From assembly GCA_019419585.1 (NCBI GenBank), contig DXZQ01000014.1, forward strand, positions 6,484-70,483: a stretch of DNA of 64,000 bases. Reading direction: 5' to 3'. Position 1 is the stretch's first letter. Every line of letters begins with the position of its first letter. The position numbers and the translations under genes are program-made. The notes under the pieces were generated by a model that worked only from the letters and a program-made list of their open reading frames with translations, was not told the origin of the DNA and made no database searches. This document shows positions 27,896-36,965 of the stretch, piece after piece. The stretch comes from Collinsella sp. (GTDB taxonomy: Bacteria > Actinomycetota > Coriobacteriia > Coriobacteriales > Coriobacteriaceae).

Positions 27896-29131
27896 TTGAC
27901 CGCCGCAACCACGCCTAAAAGTAAGTCAACCGCCGCCGCGCTCTCCCCCGCGCGCACCAGGCTCTGCCTGGCGCTGCTCGTGCTGTTGGGATTCTCGCTC
28001 GGCTGCTCCGAGTTCGTGGTCATCGGTATCGAGAGCGACTTGGCAACGGAACTCGACGTACCACTTGCTACTGCGGGCCAGCTCATCAGCGTGTTCGCGC
28101 TCGTCTACGCCATCGCGACGCCGGTGCTTGCGCTCAGCACGGGCCACTTCCGCCGCTACCAGCTGCTCGTGTGCTATAGCATCATCTTTGTGCTCGGCAA
28201 CTTGGTCATGGCGTTGGCGCCCAACTTCCAGGTGCTGTTTATCTCGCGCATTGTCCTGGGCTCTGTCTCGGGCGCGCTGCTCGCCGTGGGCGTGACGTAC
28301 ATCCCCGAGCTTCTGTCCCCGCAGCAAACTTCGCTTGCCATCTCGGTGGTATATGGTGCGTTTTCCGTGGCGATGGTCTTTGTCACTTCGGTCGGCAAGT
28401 TTGTGGCCGACACGCTCGACTGGCACGTTGCCATGTACGGCACGCTTACCTTTGCCGTTCTGATCTGCGGAGCGCTCGTGGCGTTTATGCCGCGCGCCGG
28501 GCAAACCGACGAGCCTGCCACCTTTCGCGAGCAGGCGGGTCTGCTACGCGAGCCGAGCATCATCACCGGCATGCTCATCTTTTTGTTTGGCGTGGGATCG
28601 GTCTATGTGTTCTACGGCTACGTGACGCCTTATCTTGAGCAGGTGCTGGGCATGGGCACTGTTCAGGCAAGCACCACGCTTATGGCCTACGGCGTGTTCT
28701 GCCTGGTCTCGAACATCTTGGGCGGATGGATCGACGCGCGCTTTGGCATGAAGGCGCTGCTTGTGACGTTTGTGCTGCAAGCTGCGGCGTTACTCGGGCT
28801 GTTTGCCGTGGGCGACACCATGCCGCTCGCGCTGGTCTTTGTCTTTAGCCTAGCGCTGCTCATGTACCTGTTCTCGGTGTCATGCATCACGCACTTTATG
28901 GACGTGGCGCGCAGCCGCCATCCCAAATCGATGGTACTCGCGAGCTCGGTAGAACCCATGGCGTTTAACGTCGGCATTTCGTTTGGCACCGCAGTGGGCG
29001 GCGCCGTGGTGAGCAGCGTTGGCATTGCCTACGTTGGCGCGGTTGGTGCCGCGTTCTCGCTTGTGGCCTGGGCGCTTACGCTGGTGACGATTAAGTTGGC
29101 TCGCTGGGAGCGCAAGCGGGCGAGAGCGTAA
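27896..29131 (+). CDS. MFS efflux transporter (arabinose-efflux/YdhP-like)
   Basis: Twelve-helix drug:H+ antiporter type, 411 residues. I chose TTG 27896 because GGAG lies 8 bases upstream; earlier in-frame codons lack a site. Motifs: GCSEFVVIGIESDLATEL in helix 1 and SRIVLGSVSGALLAVGVTYIPELL (motif C region). Substrate unknown. The host copy of the tyrosine phosphatase gene began 51 bases downstream before the island inserted. Confidence 0.85.
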   Translation: MTAATTPKSKSTAAALSPARTRLCLALLVLLGFSLGCSEFVVIGIESDLATELDVPLATAGQLISVFALVYAIATPVLALSTGHFRRYQLLVCYSIIFVLGNLVMALAPNFQVLFISRIVLGSVSGALLAVGVTYIPELLSPQQTSLAISVVYGAFSVAMVFVTSVGKFVADTLDWHVAMYGTLTFAVLICGALVAFMPRAGQTDEPATFREQAGLLREPSIITGMLIFLFGVGSVYVFYGYVTPYLEQVLGMGTVQASTTLMAYGVFCLVSNILGGWIDARFGMKALLVTFVLQAAALLGLFAVGDTMPLALVFVFSLALLMYLFSVSCITHFMDVARSRHPKSMVLASSVEPMAFNVGISFGTAVGGAVVSSVGIAYVGAVGAAFSLVAWALTLVTIKLARWERKRARA

Positions 29132-29182
29132 GCACAGATGCGATACTCGAGCTCGATGATGGCGATCGAAAGGAAACCGCAT

Positions 29183-29221
29183 ATGCAACGCGTACTGTTT
29201 ATCTGTCATGGGAATATTTGA
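29183..29221 (+). pseudogene. Severed 5' end of the host phosphatase gene
   Basis: Ribosome site GAAAGGAAA and ATG 29183 read MQRVLFICHGNI and then a stop, 12 codons. This is the start of a low-molecular-weight tyrosine phosphatase, cut in its P-loop. The rest of the gene lies at 39521-39932. The reading MHRIMFVCHGNI at 39486 replaces it. Confidence 0.85.
29207..29217. other. Left attachment core of the integrated element
   Basis: CATGGGAATAT, identical to 39510-39520, within a longer imperfect match (CTGTTTATCTGTCATGGGAA against ATGTTCGTATGCCATGGGAA). It encodes H-G-N-I of the phosphatase P-loop. Confidence 0.8.
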
Positions 29222-29315
29222 CTAAAGGAGCAAACCGCCTCGTAAATGAGTGGTTTGCCCTTTTCATCTTGCTGCTATGCAACTTTTTCACAACTTTTGA
29301 GTGCTGGATTCGCCC

Positions 29316-29651
29316 CTAGCCGCGTCTTTTAGCCATCGCATCCCGCAGCGCCCGAAGCACTTCGATTGCCACGGGCAGCTCGTCGACCTCGAACGAATCC
29401 AGGATCTCTCGCACCTCTAACGAAAGCGTCGACTTATCAGGCCTCGGCTCGTCGGACAGCAGCGCGTCGGCGCCGACCGAAAGCTCCTCGGCAATCTTCG
29501 ATAGCACGGGCAGGCTCAGCTTAGTGTTTCCGGTCTCGATATGGCTCATATGCGTGACGGAGATGCCGACCTTTCCTGCCAGCGCCTCCTGCGACATCCC
29601 GCAGGCCTTACGGTACCGCCGTATGCGTTGGCCTATTTCGAAATACTTCAC
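29316..29651 (-). CDS. XRE-family transcriptional regulator
   Basis: 111 residues from GTG 29651, giving the usual XRE start VKYFEIGQRIRRYRKA; an ATG at 29666 lies inside the palindrome and has no ribosome site. Helix-turn-helix at residues ~17-37 (MSQEALAGKVGISVTHMSHIE), followed by GNTKLSLPVLSKIAEEL. It is the only minus-strand gene of the island, at its left end, and probably controls its own promoter and perhaps excision. Confidence 0.88.
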   Translation of the reverse strand: MKYFEIGQRIRRYRKACGMSQEALAGKVGISVTHMSHIETGNTKLSLPVLSKIAEELSVGADALLSDEPRPDKSTLSLEVREILDSFEVDELPVAIEVLRALRDAMAKRRG

Positions 29652-29660
29652 ACTATCACC

Positions 29661-29696
29661 GCCCATACGAATCAATCTGACTTGAATCGTATGGGC
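29661..29696. promoter_or_regulatory. Palindromic operator in front of the XRE gene
   Basis: Fifteen-base arms (GCCCATACGAATCAA, and TTGAATCGTATGGGC) with one mismatched pair flank TCTGAC. It lies 10 bases before the chosen GTG start and could be a repressor site or an mRNA hairpin that limits translation. Confidence 0.65.
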
Positions 29697-29827
29697 ATTT
29701 TTCTGCAAGTATAATAAACTGTAAGGGCTAATTATTGCCTATGTAGTTCAATTATGAGCAATAGTCAGCATTCCGAAAACGGGTGCGCCGAAGGCGCACC
29801 CGCATATCGAGGAGAAGGGTAAAGGCC

Positions 29828-30631
29828 GTGGGGGAACAAACGGCAGATCTGCTGTCGGGAATCACGACCGCGCACGACCTGATGCATCGCGTGGTCAATC
29901 TGCAAAATCGCATCAACCAACTGACCACGCAGTTCTCGCAAAAGACAGCAAGGAAGACCAAGCGGCACCCCGTGCTCTATGCCATAGCCGGTTTCCTCAT
30001 CGTCTTCACGCTCATCACGAGCACGCCGCTCTGCGCGCTCACGTATCCGTTCTCCCTCCCGTTCTACGCGACCGGAGGACCGGACCTCCAAAGGGACGTC
30101 TGGAATGCCATAAACCTGATCGTCTCCGCCGTCATCGGCGTGGTCCTCTACCTGGTCATCGCCAAGGCGGCCGACACGTCCCGCGCCCGCCGCAACGTCT
30201 ATATCGACAACAACAACGCCGTGGTCGACGCAAATAACCAGGCGCTCGCGCAGAGCATCGAGCAAACCAAGCAGGAGATCTTCACCGTGTAGCAACGTTG
30301 GGCGGCAGAGGTCGCGCCGTGGTACCCCATGGACTATGACAACACCGCAGCCGTCGACTTCTTCCTCTCCGCCGTGCGCAACCATCGCGCCACCACCGTG
30401 CAGGAGATGGTGAACCTCTACGAGACCGAGATGGACCAGCGACGCATGGAGGCGGGGCAGCAGGAGATGCTCAACCAGCAGCGCATCGGCAACATGCTCC
30501 AGATCGGCAACCTCTTTATGCAGGGGCAGATTCTCAACCAGGCCCAGCAGATCAACGCGAACACCGCAAGCACGAGCAGGAACGTCGATTGGATCGCGCG
30601 CGATGTGTTCGGCAAACGCAACGGACTGTAA
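29828..30631 (+). pseudogene. Membrane coiled-coil protein, copy 1, interrupted by an in-frame TAG
   Basis: Paralogue of 34175-34963. From GTG 29828 (AAGGG 9 bases upstream) the frame runs 154 codons to TAG at 30290-30292, then stays open in the same frame to 30631. At the TAG the paralogue has Gln (EIFAVQQQW against EIFTV-stop-QRW), a CAG to TAG change. The first part holds two membrane helices; the second holds WYPMDYD and the Gln-rich C-terminus. Either a recent nonsense mutation or conditional read-through. Confidence 0.8.
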
Positions 30632-30679
30632 CCGGCCGATTTAACGAAAACGTAAACCCAAAAGAAAGGAAAAGGGAAG

Positions 30680-31939
30680 ATGAAATCAACGACATGGAAA
30701 AGAGGGGTGCTGACCCTCGCGGGCGTGTTCGCCCTGTGCGTAGCACTGCTGTCCGGCGCGCGCGGCGCCTATGCCGAGGAAATCAGCGGCAACGGCTGGA
30801 CGCTCAACGACGGCGTGCTCACGTTGACGGCGGACATCCCCACGGCAACCACATATGACTGGACGCAGTACGCCTCGCAGATCACAGAGATCAAGGTTGC
30901 CGAGGGCGTCACGGAAATCCCCGGCACCGCGTTCGCCTCGTACGGTAGCGTCCAGTACAGCAACCTGCATAAGGTGACGCTGTCCTCCACGGTGAAGACC
31001 ATCAGGGTCTCCGCATTCGCGGACAACCCTAGCCTCACCGAGGTCCATCTGAACGATGGGCTGGAGCGCGTGTGGAACTGCGCGTTCCAGAATGCGGGAT
31101 TCACCGAGATCAAGCTGCCCGCAAACGTCGACTGGCATTCCGATGTCTTCGTCTACTGCAAGAAGCTCACCTCGGTGACCATTCCCTCCGGTTCCACATG
31201 GGGCGGCGGCGGCAACGCGCAGTTCTACGGCTGCACCAGCCTTGAGAACGTGCATGTCGAGGAGGGCGTGACCGAGATCCCCGACCAGTTCCTCAACCAA
31301 TGCGACAGCCTCAAGAATGTCTGGATCCCCAAATCCGTCACGGCCATCCATTCGACGCCCATTCTCAACTGCCGCATCATCGGCTACAAGGGGACCGAGG
31401 CGGAGCGCTATGCGAAGTGGCGTCAGGAGGTCGGCGTGAACACCGTTGAGTTCCATGCCATCGACGGCGACGCGCACGAAGGTACTTGGAAGGTCACGAC
31501 CCCCGCGACCTGCACCGCGCCCGGGCAGGAGCAGCTGACATGCGATATCTGCGGGGCCGTCCAGACGCGCGAGATCGCGGCGACCGACCACACATGGGAC
31601 AAGGGCACCGTGACTACCGAGCCCACCGCGACGAAGGAGGGCGTGCGCACCTACACCTGCACCAAATGCGGCGCCACCAAGACCGAGACCGTCGCCGCCC
31701 TCGGGACGTCGACCGAGCAGAAAAAGCAAGCGCAGGCAAACGGCTCGAATGGCTCGAACGCAAAAACCGATGCCAAGAACGGCGAGCTGCCCAAGACGGG
31801 TGACAACATCCTCCCCTTCCTCGCAACGCTCGCAGTATCCTTGGCGCTCATCTCGGCCGGCGTCTTCATGGAGCGCATGCGCGCCTCAAAGTTATTTCTC
31901 AAGAGCGAACAGACATCACGGAGGAAGGAAGCGGGATAA
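30680..31939 (+). CDS. LPXTG surface protein with BspA-type leucine-rich repeats
   Basis: 419 residues. Signal peptide 1-32 ending in GAYA-EEI; residues ~70-250 form BspA/LRR_5 repeats (VTEIPGTAF, LTSVTIPSG, LENVHVEEGVTEIPDQFLN); then two Cys pairs of zinc-ribbon-like spacing (LTCDICGAVQT, YTCTKCGATKT); a Ser/Asn/Lys linker; sortase signal LPKTGD; a membrane helix; and a basic tail about 20 residues longer than usual. Such proteins bind host matrix or other bacteria. No sortase is encoded here, so a chromosomal one would be needed. Confidence 0.9.
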   Translation: MKSTTWKRGVLTLAGVFALCVALLSGARGAYAEEISGNGWTLNDGVLTLTADIPTATTYDWTQYASQITEIKVAEGVTEIPGTAFASYGSVQYSNLHKVTLSSTVKTIRVSAFADNPSLTEVHLNDGLERVWNCAFQNAGFTEIKLPANVDWHSDVFVYCKKLTSVTIPSGSTWGGGGNAQFYGCTSLENVHVEEGVTEIPDQFLNQCDSLKNVWIPKSVTAIHSTPILNCRIIGYKGTEAERYAKWRQEVGVNTVEFHAIDGDAHEGTWKVTTPATCTAPGQEQLTCDICGAVQTREIAATDHTWDKGTVTTEPTATKEGVRTYTCTKCGATKTETVAALGTSTEQKKQAQANGSNGSNAKTDAKNGELPKTGDNILPFLATLAVSLALISAGVFMERMRASKLFLKSEQTSRRKEAG

Positions 31940-31942
31940 GAG

Positions 31943-32974
31943 ATGGCTGACAGATCCGGCAAAAAGAAGCGGGCGGCACTGTGGGTGGCGATAGGTATCG
32001 CGGCGGTGGTCGCCATCTGCTGCGGAGGCGCCTATCTATATCTCTCGGCGCAGGTGTCCAAGACCTACGGCGTTCCCCTCGTCGTAAACGCCGAAGGGCT
32101 TGACACGCGAAAGGGCACGAAGATCGCCATCCATGCCACCGGAAAGGACTCCTCGGGCAACAGTGTGGACAGCGTGTTCCACGCGGGGTCGGACTCTTCG
32201 GACATCGCCCTCAGGCCGGGAGATTACCGCCTTGCGATCGAAGCGTCACCCATCGCGGCGGACGGAACCATCTACGACACCAAGGGCGCGTCCACGAAGG
32301 TCAGCATCGACAAGGACGGCAAAGTCAACGTCAAGAAGGAAATCACCATCAAGCCTGTCCCCGCAGAAGAGGTGACGGACGCGCAGATCGATGCGGCATA
32401 TAAAGCAGCAAAGGACAGCGGCATAAGCTCGTCAAAGCTCGACAAGCTCAAAGAGAAGGCACAAAAGCGCAGGGACGACGCCGTGGCAGCCAAGAAGGCC
32501 GAGGAAGAGAAAAAGACCGACGAGGCGAGCACTTCCGAGAGCGAGCAGACGTCAACGGACCAGGCATCCAGCGGTGGCCATTCGTTCACGACCGACTACT
32601 TCTACGTGGACGTGCCGTCCGATTGGAAGCAGAACGAGTGGAGCGTGACCAAGCTAGACGACCACACGTGGCAGATTTCGCACAAACCGGCCAACGACTA
32701 CGGCGGCGCAATCTGCATCGCCGTTGCGAAAGATAACCCGTGGCCGGTATACGGCACGCAGGAACTCGGCGCGACCGGCACCGGACTGAACGTATATGTC
32801 GGCAACGGGGCGGGAGACGGCCTGGAGAAGTATCTGACGATCGGGCTCACCAAGTCATGGGACCCGAACGATCCCAACTCCGTCCGCGGCGACGGCATGA
32901 CGAACTCCCAATTCCAGGATCAGCTCAACGCGAGAGAGTGGCTCAAGGCACAGCAGGAAAGCCAACAACAATAA
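31943..32974 (+). CDS. Membrane-anchored extracellular protein, island copy of the GDY beta domain, unknown function
   Basis: 343 residues starting 3 bases after the LPXTG gene. Short basic start, membrane helix (~residues 12-34), then a beta domain with LRPGDYRLAI and ADGTIYDTKG shared with 20645-21529 and 35027-36172. A Lys/Glu-rich helical stretch (~140-205) and a C-terminal domain of ~125 residues (TTDYFYVDVPSDWKQNEWSV, resembling secreted DUF domains of gut Actinobacteria) follow. Function unknown; probably exposed on the cell surface. Confidence 0.8.
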   Translation: MADRSGKKKRAALWVAIGIAAVVAICCGGAYLYLSAQVSKTYGVPLVVNAEGLDTRKGTKIAIHATGKDSSGNSVDSVFHAGSDSSDIALRPGDYRLAIEASPIAADGTIYDTKGASTKVSIDKDGKVNVKKEITIKPVPAEEVTDAQIDAAYKAAKDSGISSSKLDKLKEKAQKRRDDAVAAKKAEEEKKTDEASTSESEQTSTDQASSGGHSFTTDYFYVDVPSDWKQNEWSVTKLDDHTWQISHKPANDYGGAICIAVAKDNPWPVYGTQELGATGTGLNVYVGNGAGDGLEKYLTIGLTKSWDPNDPNSVRGDGMTNSQFQDQLNAREWLKAQQESQQQ

Positions 32975-33014
32975 GTTGCATAGGGACAAGCCGAACGGCT
33001 CCGGAATCTTTACC

Positions 33015-33037
33015 GGGGCAGTCGTTCGACTTGCCCC
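33015..33037 (+). terminator. Possible terminator
   Basis: GGGGCA and TGCCCC close a stem with inner GTCG/CGAC pairs and one bulge, 40 bases after the preceding stop. Only a weak pyrimidine tail follows. Confidence 0.4.
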
Positions 33038-33118
33038 CTTCCCATCAAAGCCGACGGGAAGGCATCGAGCAACAAGCTAAATCGACAAAGCAAGCGAACG
33101 CAAAAGGAGAAAACAACC

Positions 33119-34105
33119 ATGAAGCAGTACACGAGGAGAGAGGCGCTCAAGCTATTCGGTATCGGGACGGTTGCCGTCGCGGGCCTTGGGCTGGCTGGAT
33201 GTAGCGGTTCAGGCGAAGGCGTCAAGAACGCGAGCGAGCCCGTGCCTGCTTCGCAGGCTTTCGGCCAGGCGGGCGTGTGGATGGTCTACGACGGCGACGA
33301 GCAGATAGGAAAGGACGTGGCAATCGAGGAAGTCCTATCCTTCGACGGGAACGGCAACGCTGCGAGCTACCAGTGCAAGAGCCTGACCTTCGGCGACCTC
33401 GACGGTCTGTCCGACGATGAAATCGTCGAGCTGGCGAAGCAGCAGGACGAAGCAGCCTTCAATGCTGCGAAGCAGGCGGCAATCGATGCTACCGATGAAG
33501 CTATCCAAGCGTGGCAGCAATGCTATGGCACATTGAAGGCAGAGGCGGACGCCGGTACGTACGATTCGATAGACTACTACGGAGACTATGGCATCGAGAA
33601 TGTGCCCGAGGAAGACCGAGCCCAGGTCGTCGAGACGTACCAGACCACGTTGGACAACACGCAGGATGCTCTCGACGCTGCAAACAAAGGACAGGCATTC
33701 AATGAAGCTGCCGCTTATCAAGAACCCGAGGCGAAGCCCTATACGCTCCGTCTCGAAACAGATGGCAGCGGTAATGCGGCGGCGAACGAGTCGCTTGTTT
33801 TCCAGCTCGCAAAGTTCTCCTTCTACCAAGCAAACATCAATGCGGATGAAAACGATCTAACAAGCGACAGAACACGCTTTCGCATTTTAAATGACTACGG
33901 TTGGGACAATAATGCCGAGATTCCCGACAGCGCGTTCAGCTCGACCAAAAAGTCCATCGAACTCTGCTCACCCACCTACTCGACCACCCAGACCGTCTAT
34001 GGCACGACCTTCGGCGGTTACTCCGGCCTCGCCACCGTCGTGAACGAGGGGCACGCGGGCTTCACGTGGGACACCCCCGATGCCGAAGGGATAGAGGTGG
34101 GCTAG
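33119..34105 (+). CDS. Tat-exported lipoprotein, unknown function
   Basis: 328 residues; AAGGAG precedes the ATG. The start MKQYTRREALKLFGIG has a twin-arginine motif and the signal ends in lipobox GLAGCSG, so the product should be a folded-export lipoprotein. The mature part has a predicted helical region rich in Ala/Asp/Glu (~90-210) and a C-terminal segment with many Ser and Thr. I recognise no enzyme motif. It sits among the other surface-protein genes of the island. Confidence 0.8.
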   Translation: MKQYTRREALKLFGIGTVAVAGLGLAGCSGSGEGVKNASEPVPASQAFGQAGVWMVYDGDEQIGKDVAIEEVLSFDGNGNAASYQCKSLTFGDLDGLSDDEIVELAKQQDEAAFNAAKQAAIDATDEAIQAWQQCYGTLKAEADAGTYDSIDYYGDYGIENVPEEDRAQVVETYQTTLDNTQDALDAANKGQAFNEAAAYQEPEAKPYTLRLETDGSGNAAANESLVFQLAKFSFYQANINADENDLTSDRTRFRILNDYGWDNNAEIPDSAFSSTKKSIELCSPTYSTTQTVYGTTFGGYSGLATVVNEGHAGFTWDTPDAEGIEVG

Positions 34106-34174
34106 GCAATCGATACGCACGGATATAGCCCGATGGCAGCTCGGTCTATATCCGTGAAATAGAAAGGAGCAAAC

Positions 34175-34963
34175 ATGGAGGAACAGACAAGTCTGTTGCC
34201 AGGCGTTGCCACGGCGCACGATTTGATGCATAGGGTGGTCAGTCTTCAGCAACGCATCAACCAACTCACCACTCAGTTCGCCGACAAGACGGAAAAGAAG
34301 ACCAAAAGGCACCCCGTCCTCTACGCAATCGGGGGCTTCCTTATCGCGTTCACGCTTATCACGAGCACGCCACTTAAGGTGATAACGTATCTCCCCACCC
34401 TTCCGTTCTTCTCGATGGGAGGCACGGAGCTTCAATTGGCGGTCTGGAATATCGTGAACCTCATCGTCTCAGCTATCATCGGTGCGATTTTATACAAGGT
34501 CATAGCGAAGACAGCGGACAAAAGCCGCTCCCAGAAAAATGCCGCGATTGACCAAAGCAACCAACGAGTTGAAGCCAACAACCAGGCCCTAGCCCAGAGC
34601 ATCGAGCAAACCAAGCAGGAGATTTTCGCCGTACAGCAGCAATGGGCTTCGCAGGTCGCCCCGTGGTACCCCATGGATTACGACAGCATCGAAGCCGTGG
34701 ACTTCTTCCTTGCTGCCGTGCGCAACCATCGCGCCACCACCGTGCAGGAGATGGTCAACCTCTACGAGACCGAGATGCACCAGCGCCGCATGGAAGCGGG
34801 CCAGCAGCAGATTCTCAACCAGCAGCGCATCGGCAACATGCTGCAAATAGGCAACCTGTTCATGCAGGGGCAGATTCTCAATCAGGCTCAGCAGATTAAC
34901 GCGAACACCGCCAGTGCGAGCGGCAACCTCGACTGGATGGCTCGCGCGATGGGAAAGCGCTAA
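34175..34963 (+). CDS. Two-helix membrane protein with Gln-rich coiled coil, copy 2 (intact)
   Basis: 262 residues; AAAGGAG precedes the ATG. Domains in order: N-terminal amphipathic region (HDLMHRVVSLQQRINQLTTQ), membrane helices at ~48-70 and ~85-108, a coiled coil, the segment APWYPMDYDSIEAVDFF, then a Gln-rich tail (NQQRIGNMLQIGNLFMQGQIL). Strong similarity to the interrupted copy at 29828-30631 shows an internal duplication, with the C-terminal half more conserved than the membrane part. Function unknown. Confidence 0.8.
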   Translation: MEEQTSLLPGVATAHDLMHRVVSLQQRINQLTTQFADKTEKKTKRHPVLYAIGGFLIAFTLITSTPLKVITYLPTLPFFSMGGTELQLAVWNIVNLIVSAIIGAILYKVIAKTADKSRSQKNAAIDQSNQRVEANNQALAQSIEQTKQEIFAVQQQWASQVAPWYPMDYDSIEAVDFFLAAVRNHRATTVQEMVNLYETEMHQRRMEAGQQQILNQQRIGNMLQIGNLFMQGQILNQAQQINANTASASGNLDWMARAMGKR

Positions 34964-35026
34964 GTAATGACGCGGTTGACATAACGAGGCAACTCGAAAC
35001 CACCATGAAAGAAAAGGGGATGGATA

Positions 35027-36172
35027 ATGAACGGATTATCCCAGTGGGCGCGCTCGCATAAGCCCCAAGTCGCAGCGATAGCCGCTGCGATCGTTGTTGC
35101 GATCGTTGTTGCGACAGCCGTGGCAAGTGGAGCGTTCGCAACGTCCGAGCAACAACCAGAACAGCAGGAGTCAAGAACCGTCGATGTGGCCCTCAACGTC
35201 ACGGCCGACCACGGCTGGGACGAGAACTCCACGCCCGCCATCGCCCATATCGAGGGCAACGATGTGGACTTCTACCACGCGGTGACCCCCGATGCCGAGG
35301 GCAACAAGGGTACTTCCACGGTCGAACTCGCCGAGGGCGACTACACCGTGAGCTTCGTCAGCCCCGTCAACTCCGACGGTTCCGCATTCGACATCTATGA
35401 CACGGGCGCTCCCGTCGACATCACCGTCGACGCCGACGCGAAGACCGCACCTGCGGTCAACTGCCCTATGGCGCAGATTTCCGCCGACAAGGTCACCGAC
35501 GAGATGCTCGCGAACATCATCAACAAGACCAAGGACGCCATCAAGAAGGGTGACGAGACCTTGAAGGGCGATGCAGGTACTGGCATCCTCGACAAGCTCG
35601 ACGGCAACGTCGCCAAGAACCCGAACGCGAGCGACAAGACCAAGCAGGAGGCGACTGACGCCGAGAAGGAAGTCGATGTCAACAAGGAGCCTGCCCAGAC
35701 GACCCCGTCTGCCAAGACCGACAACGCCAAGACTGACAACAACGCTGGTTCTCAGTCTTCCAACAACGGTTCTTCGAACTCTGGTTCGGCTTCCAGCAAG
35801 CCTTCCAAGCCCGCCCATACGCACACTTGGGTGAACCATACGGCTACCCGCCAGGTCTGGGTGAGCAACTGGGTTGATGTGCCTGACTACGAGACCAAGA
35901 CAATCTATGGCGGACAACTCTACACGGAACAACCTGACGGAACATGGCTCAGCAACGGAGAGACGTACTGGTTCTACACCGATGCCGACTTCGAAGCATT
36001 CAAGAACCTTATCGTCGAAAAGATGAAGACCGAAGGGTATTGCGGCAACTACGTGAACCGCACTAAGACCGAGAAAGTACAGGTAGGCTCCCACAAGGAA
36101 GACCACGGTTCCTACAGCACCGAAACCTACGTGGACTACGTGTATTGCACCTCGTGCGGTGCTCATCAGTAA
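35027..36172 (+). CDS. Membrane-anchored extracellular protein with GDY beta domain and C-terminal Cys domain
   Basis: 381 residues. N-terminal membrane helix (~15-37), beta domain with LAEGDYTVSF and DGSAFDIYDTG, a helical stretch, a low-complexity Ser/Asn/Lys linker (~225-265), then a ~110-residue C-terminal domain starting HTHTWVNHTATRQVW and ending YVYCTSCGAHQ. The Thr-Trp/Tyr-rich terminal domain resembles those at the ends of surface proteins in gut Actinobacteria. Together with 31943-32974 it appears to be a duplicated surface module. Function unknown. Confidence 0.8.
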   Translation: MNGLSQWARSHKPQVAAIAAAIVVAIVVATAVASGAFATSEQQPEQQESRTVDVALNVTADHGWDENSTPAIAHIEGNDVDFYHAVTPDAEGNKGTSTVELAEGDYTVSFVSPVNSDGSAFDIYDTGAPVDITVDADAKTAPAVNCPMAQISADKVTDEMLANIINKTKDAIKKGDETLKGDAGTGILDKLDGNVAKNPNASDKTKQEATDAEKEVDVNKEPAQTTPSAKTDNAKTDNNAGSQSSNNGSSNSGSASSKPSKPAHTHTWVNHTATRQVWVSNWVDVPDYETKTIYGGQLYTEQPDGTWLSNGETYWFYTDADFEAFKNLIVEKMKTEGYCGNYVNRTKTEKVQVGSHKEDHGSYSTETYVDYVYCTSCGAHQ

Positions 36173-36233
36173 ACAATCCACATCCGGACAGCAAATCCTA
36201 CCCAATCACAGAAGATAGCCAATCGTCTTCGAG

Positions 36234-36272
36234 GAGGAAGGCGGTCGCAAAGCGGCCACCTTCCTCTTTTTT
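36234..36272 (+). terminator. Rho-independent terminator of the surface-protein cluster
   Basis: A 15-base stem (36234-36248 with 36252-36266, one mismatch and one wobble) around AAA, followed by six T residues. It lies 61 bases after the last surface-protein stop. Confidence 0.85.
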
Positions 36273-36527
36273 ACTCAGCAAAAACGAGAAATGGCATCTA
36301 TTCGGAAAACGCGAAAGTAGATCAACGACAGCGCTCTGCCCTATCGAGGGCTCTTGATGGTCTCAGAGCGGATCGCGTTGAGACCCTATCGCATCCCGCG
36401 ACCGCCAAAGGTCCTTTCATGGGTCTTTCAGCGGGCGCTTAGTGGGCTGCTAATGGGATACTGACGGGCAAGAGCGAAAAGATGCCTTCGGCATCGAGTG
36501 CCTCCAAAGTGAAAAGGAAGTACACAC
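36273..36527. other. Intergenic stretch, no gene seen
   Basis: Contains a small hairpin GATGCC-TTC-GGCATC near 36483-36497 and the ribosome site AAAAGGAAG for the next gene. No promoter or open frame is convincing. Confidence 0.4.
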
Positions 36528-36965
36528 ATGAACAACAAGCCATTAGAACCCAACAGCCCCCAGGAGGAGGCCATGTGGAGGGCGCAGGTGCTCAGGCGCA
36601 CCGCCCGCATCTGCTCGGCGAAGGCCAAGGAGCTTGAGCGCATGGCGAAGGTGGACGGGAACGACCCCATGCGCGACAGCAGCACCCTGAAGGACGTGCT
36701 CAAGCGCATCGACAACGTGATGGAGTGGCGGTTCGTGAACGCTCTGGGCGAGGTCGTACTCGACGGGGACATCCTCGCGGAGAGCATCGACTGCGAGGCC
36801 CTGCGCACCATGCGCTACTGCGTGGCTGAATGTCTCAAGCGAACCGAGGAGCGGGAAGCGGAGGGGAAAAGCGATGAGCGACTACGGCATCAAGACCTAC
36901 GCCGACCTCGCCGAGACGTGCGGGAACATGGTGCTCGCAAACGAGATGGCAAAACGCCCGCTTGA
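36528..36965 (+). CDS. Hypothetical protein of the island
   Basis: 145 residues, charged and helical, no recognised domain; contains one Cys pair separated widely. AAAAGGAAG precedes ATG 36528. Its last ~30 codons overlap the next gene, and this tail (Arg-rich) may simply be the cost of the overlap. Being paired with 36874-37155 and placed after a terminator, it may belong to the element's own maintenance functions, which is a guess. Confidence 0.6.
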   Translation: MNNKPLEPNSPQEEAMWRAQVLRRTARICSAKAKELERMAKVDGNDPMRDSSTLKDVLKRIDNVMEWRFVNALGEVVLDGDILAESIDCEALRTMRYCVAECLKRTEEREAEGKSDERLRHQDLRRPRRDVREHGARKRDGKTPA

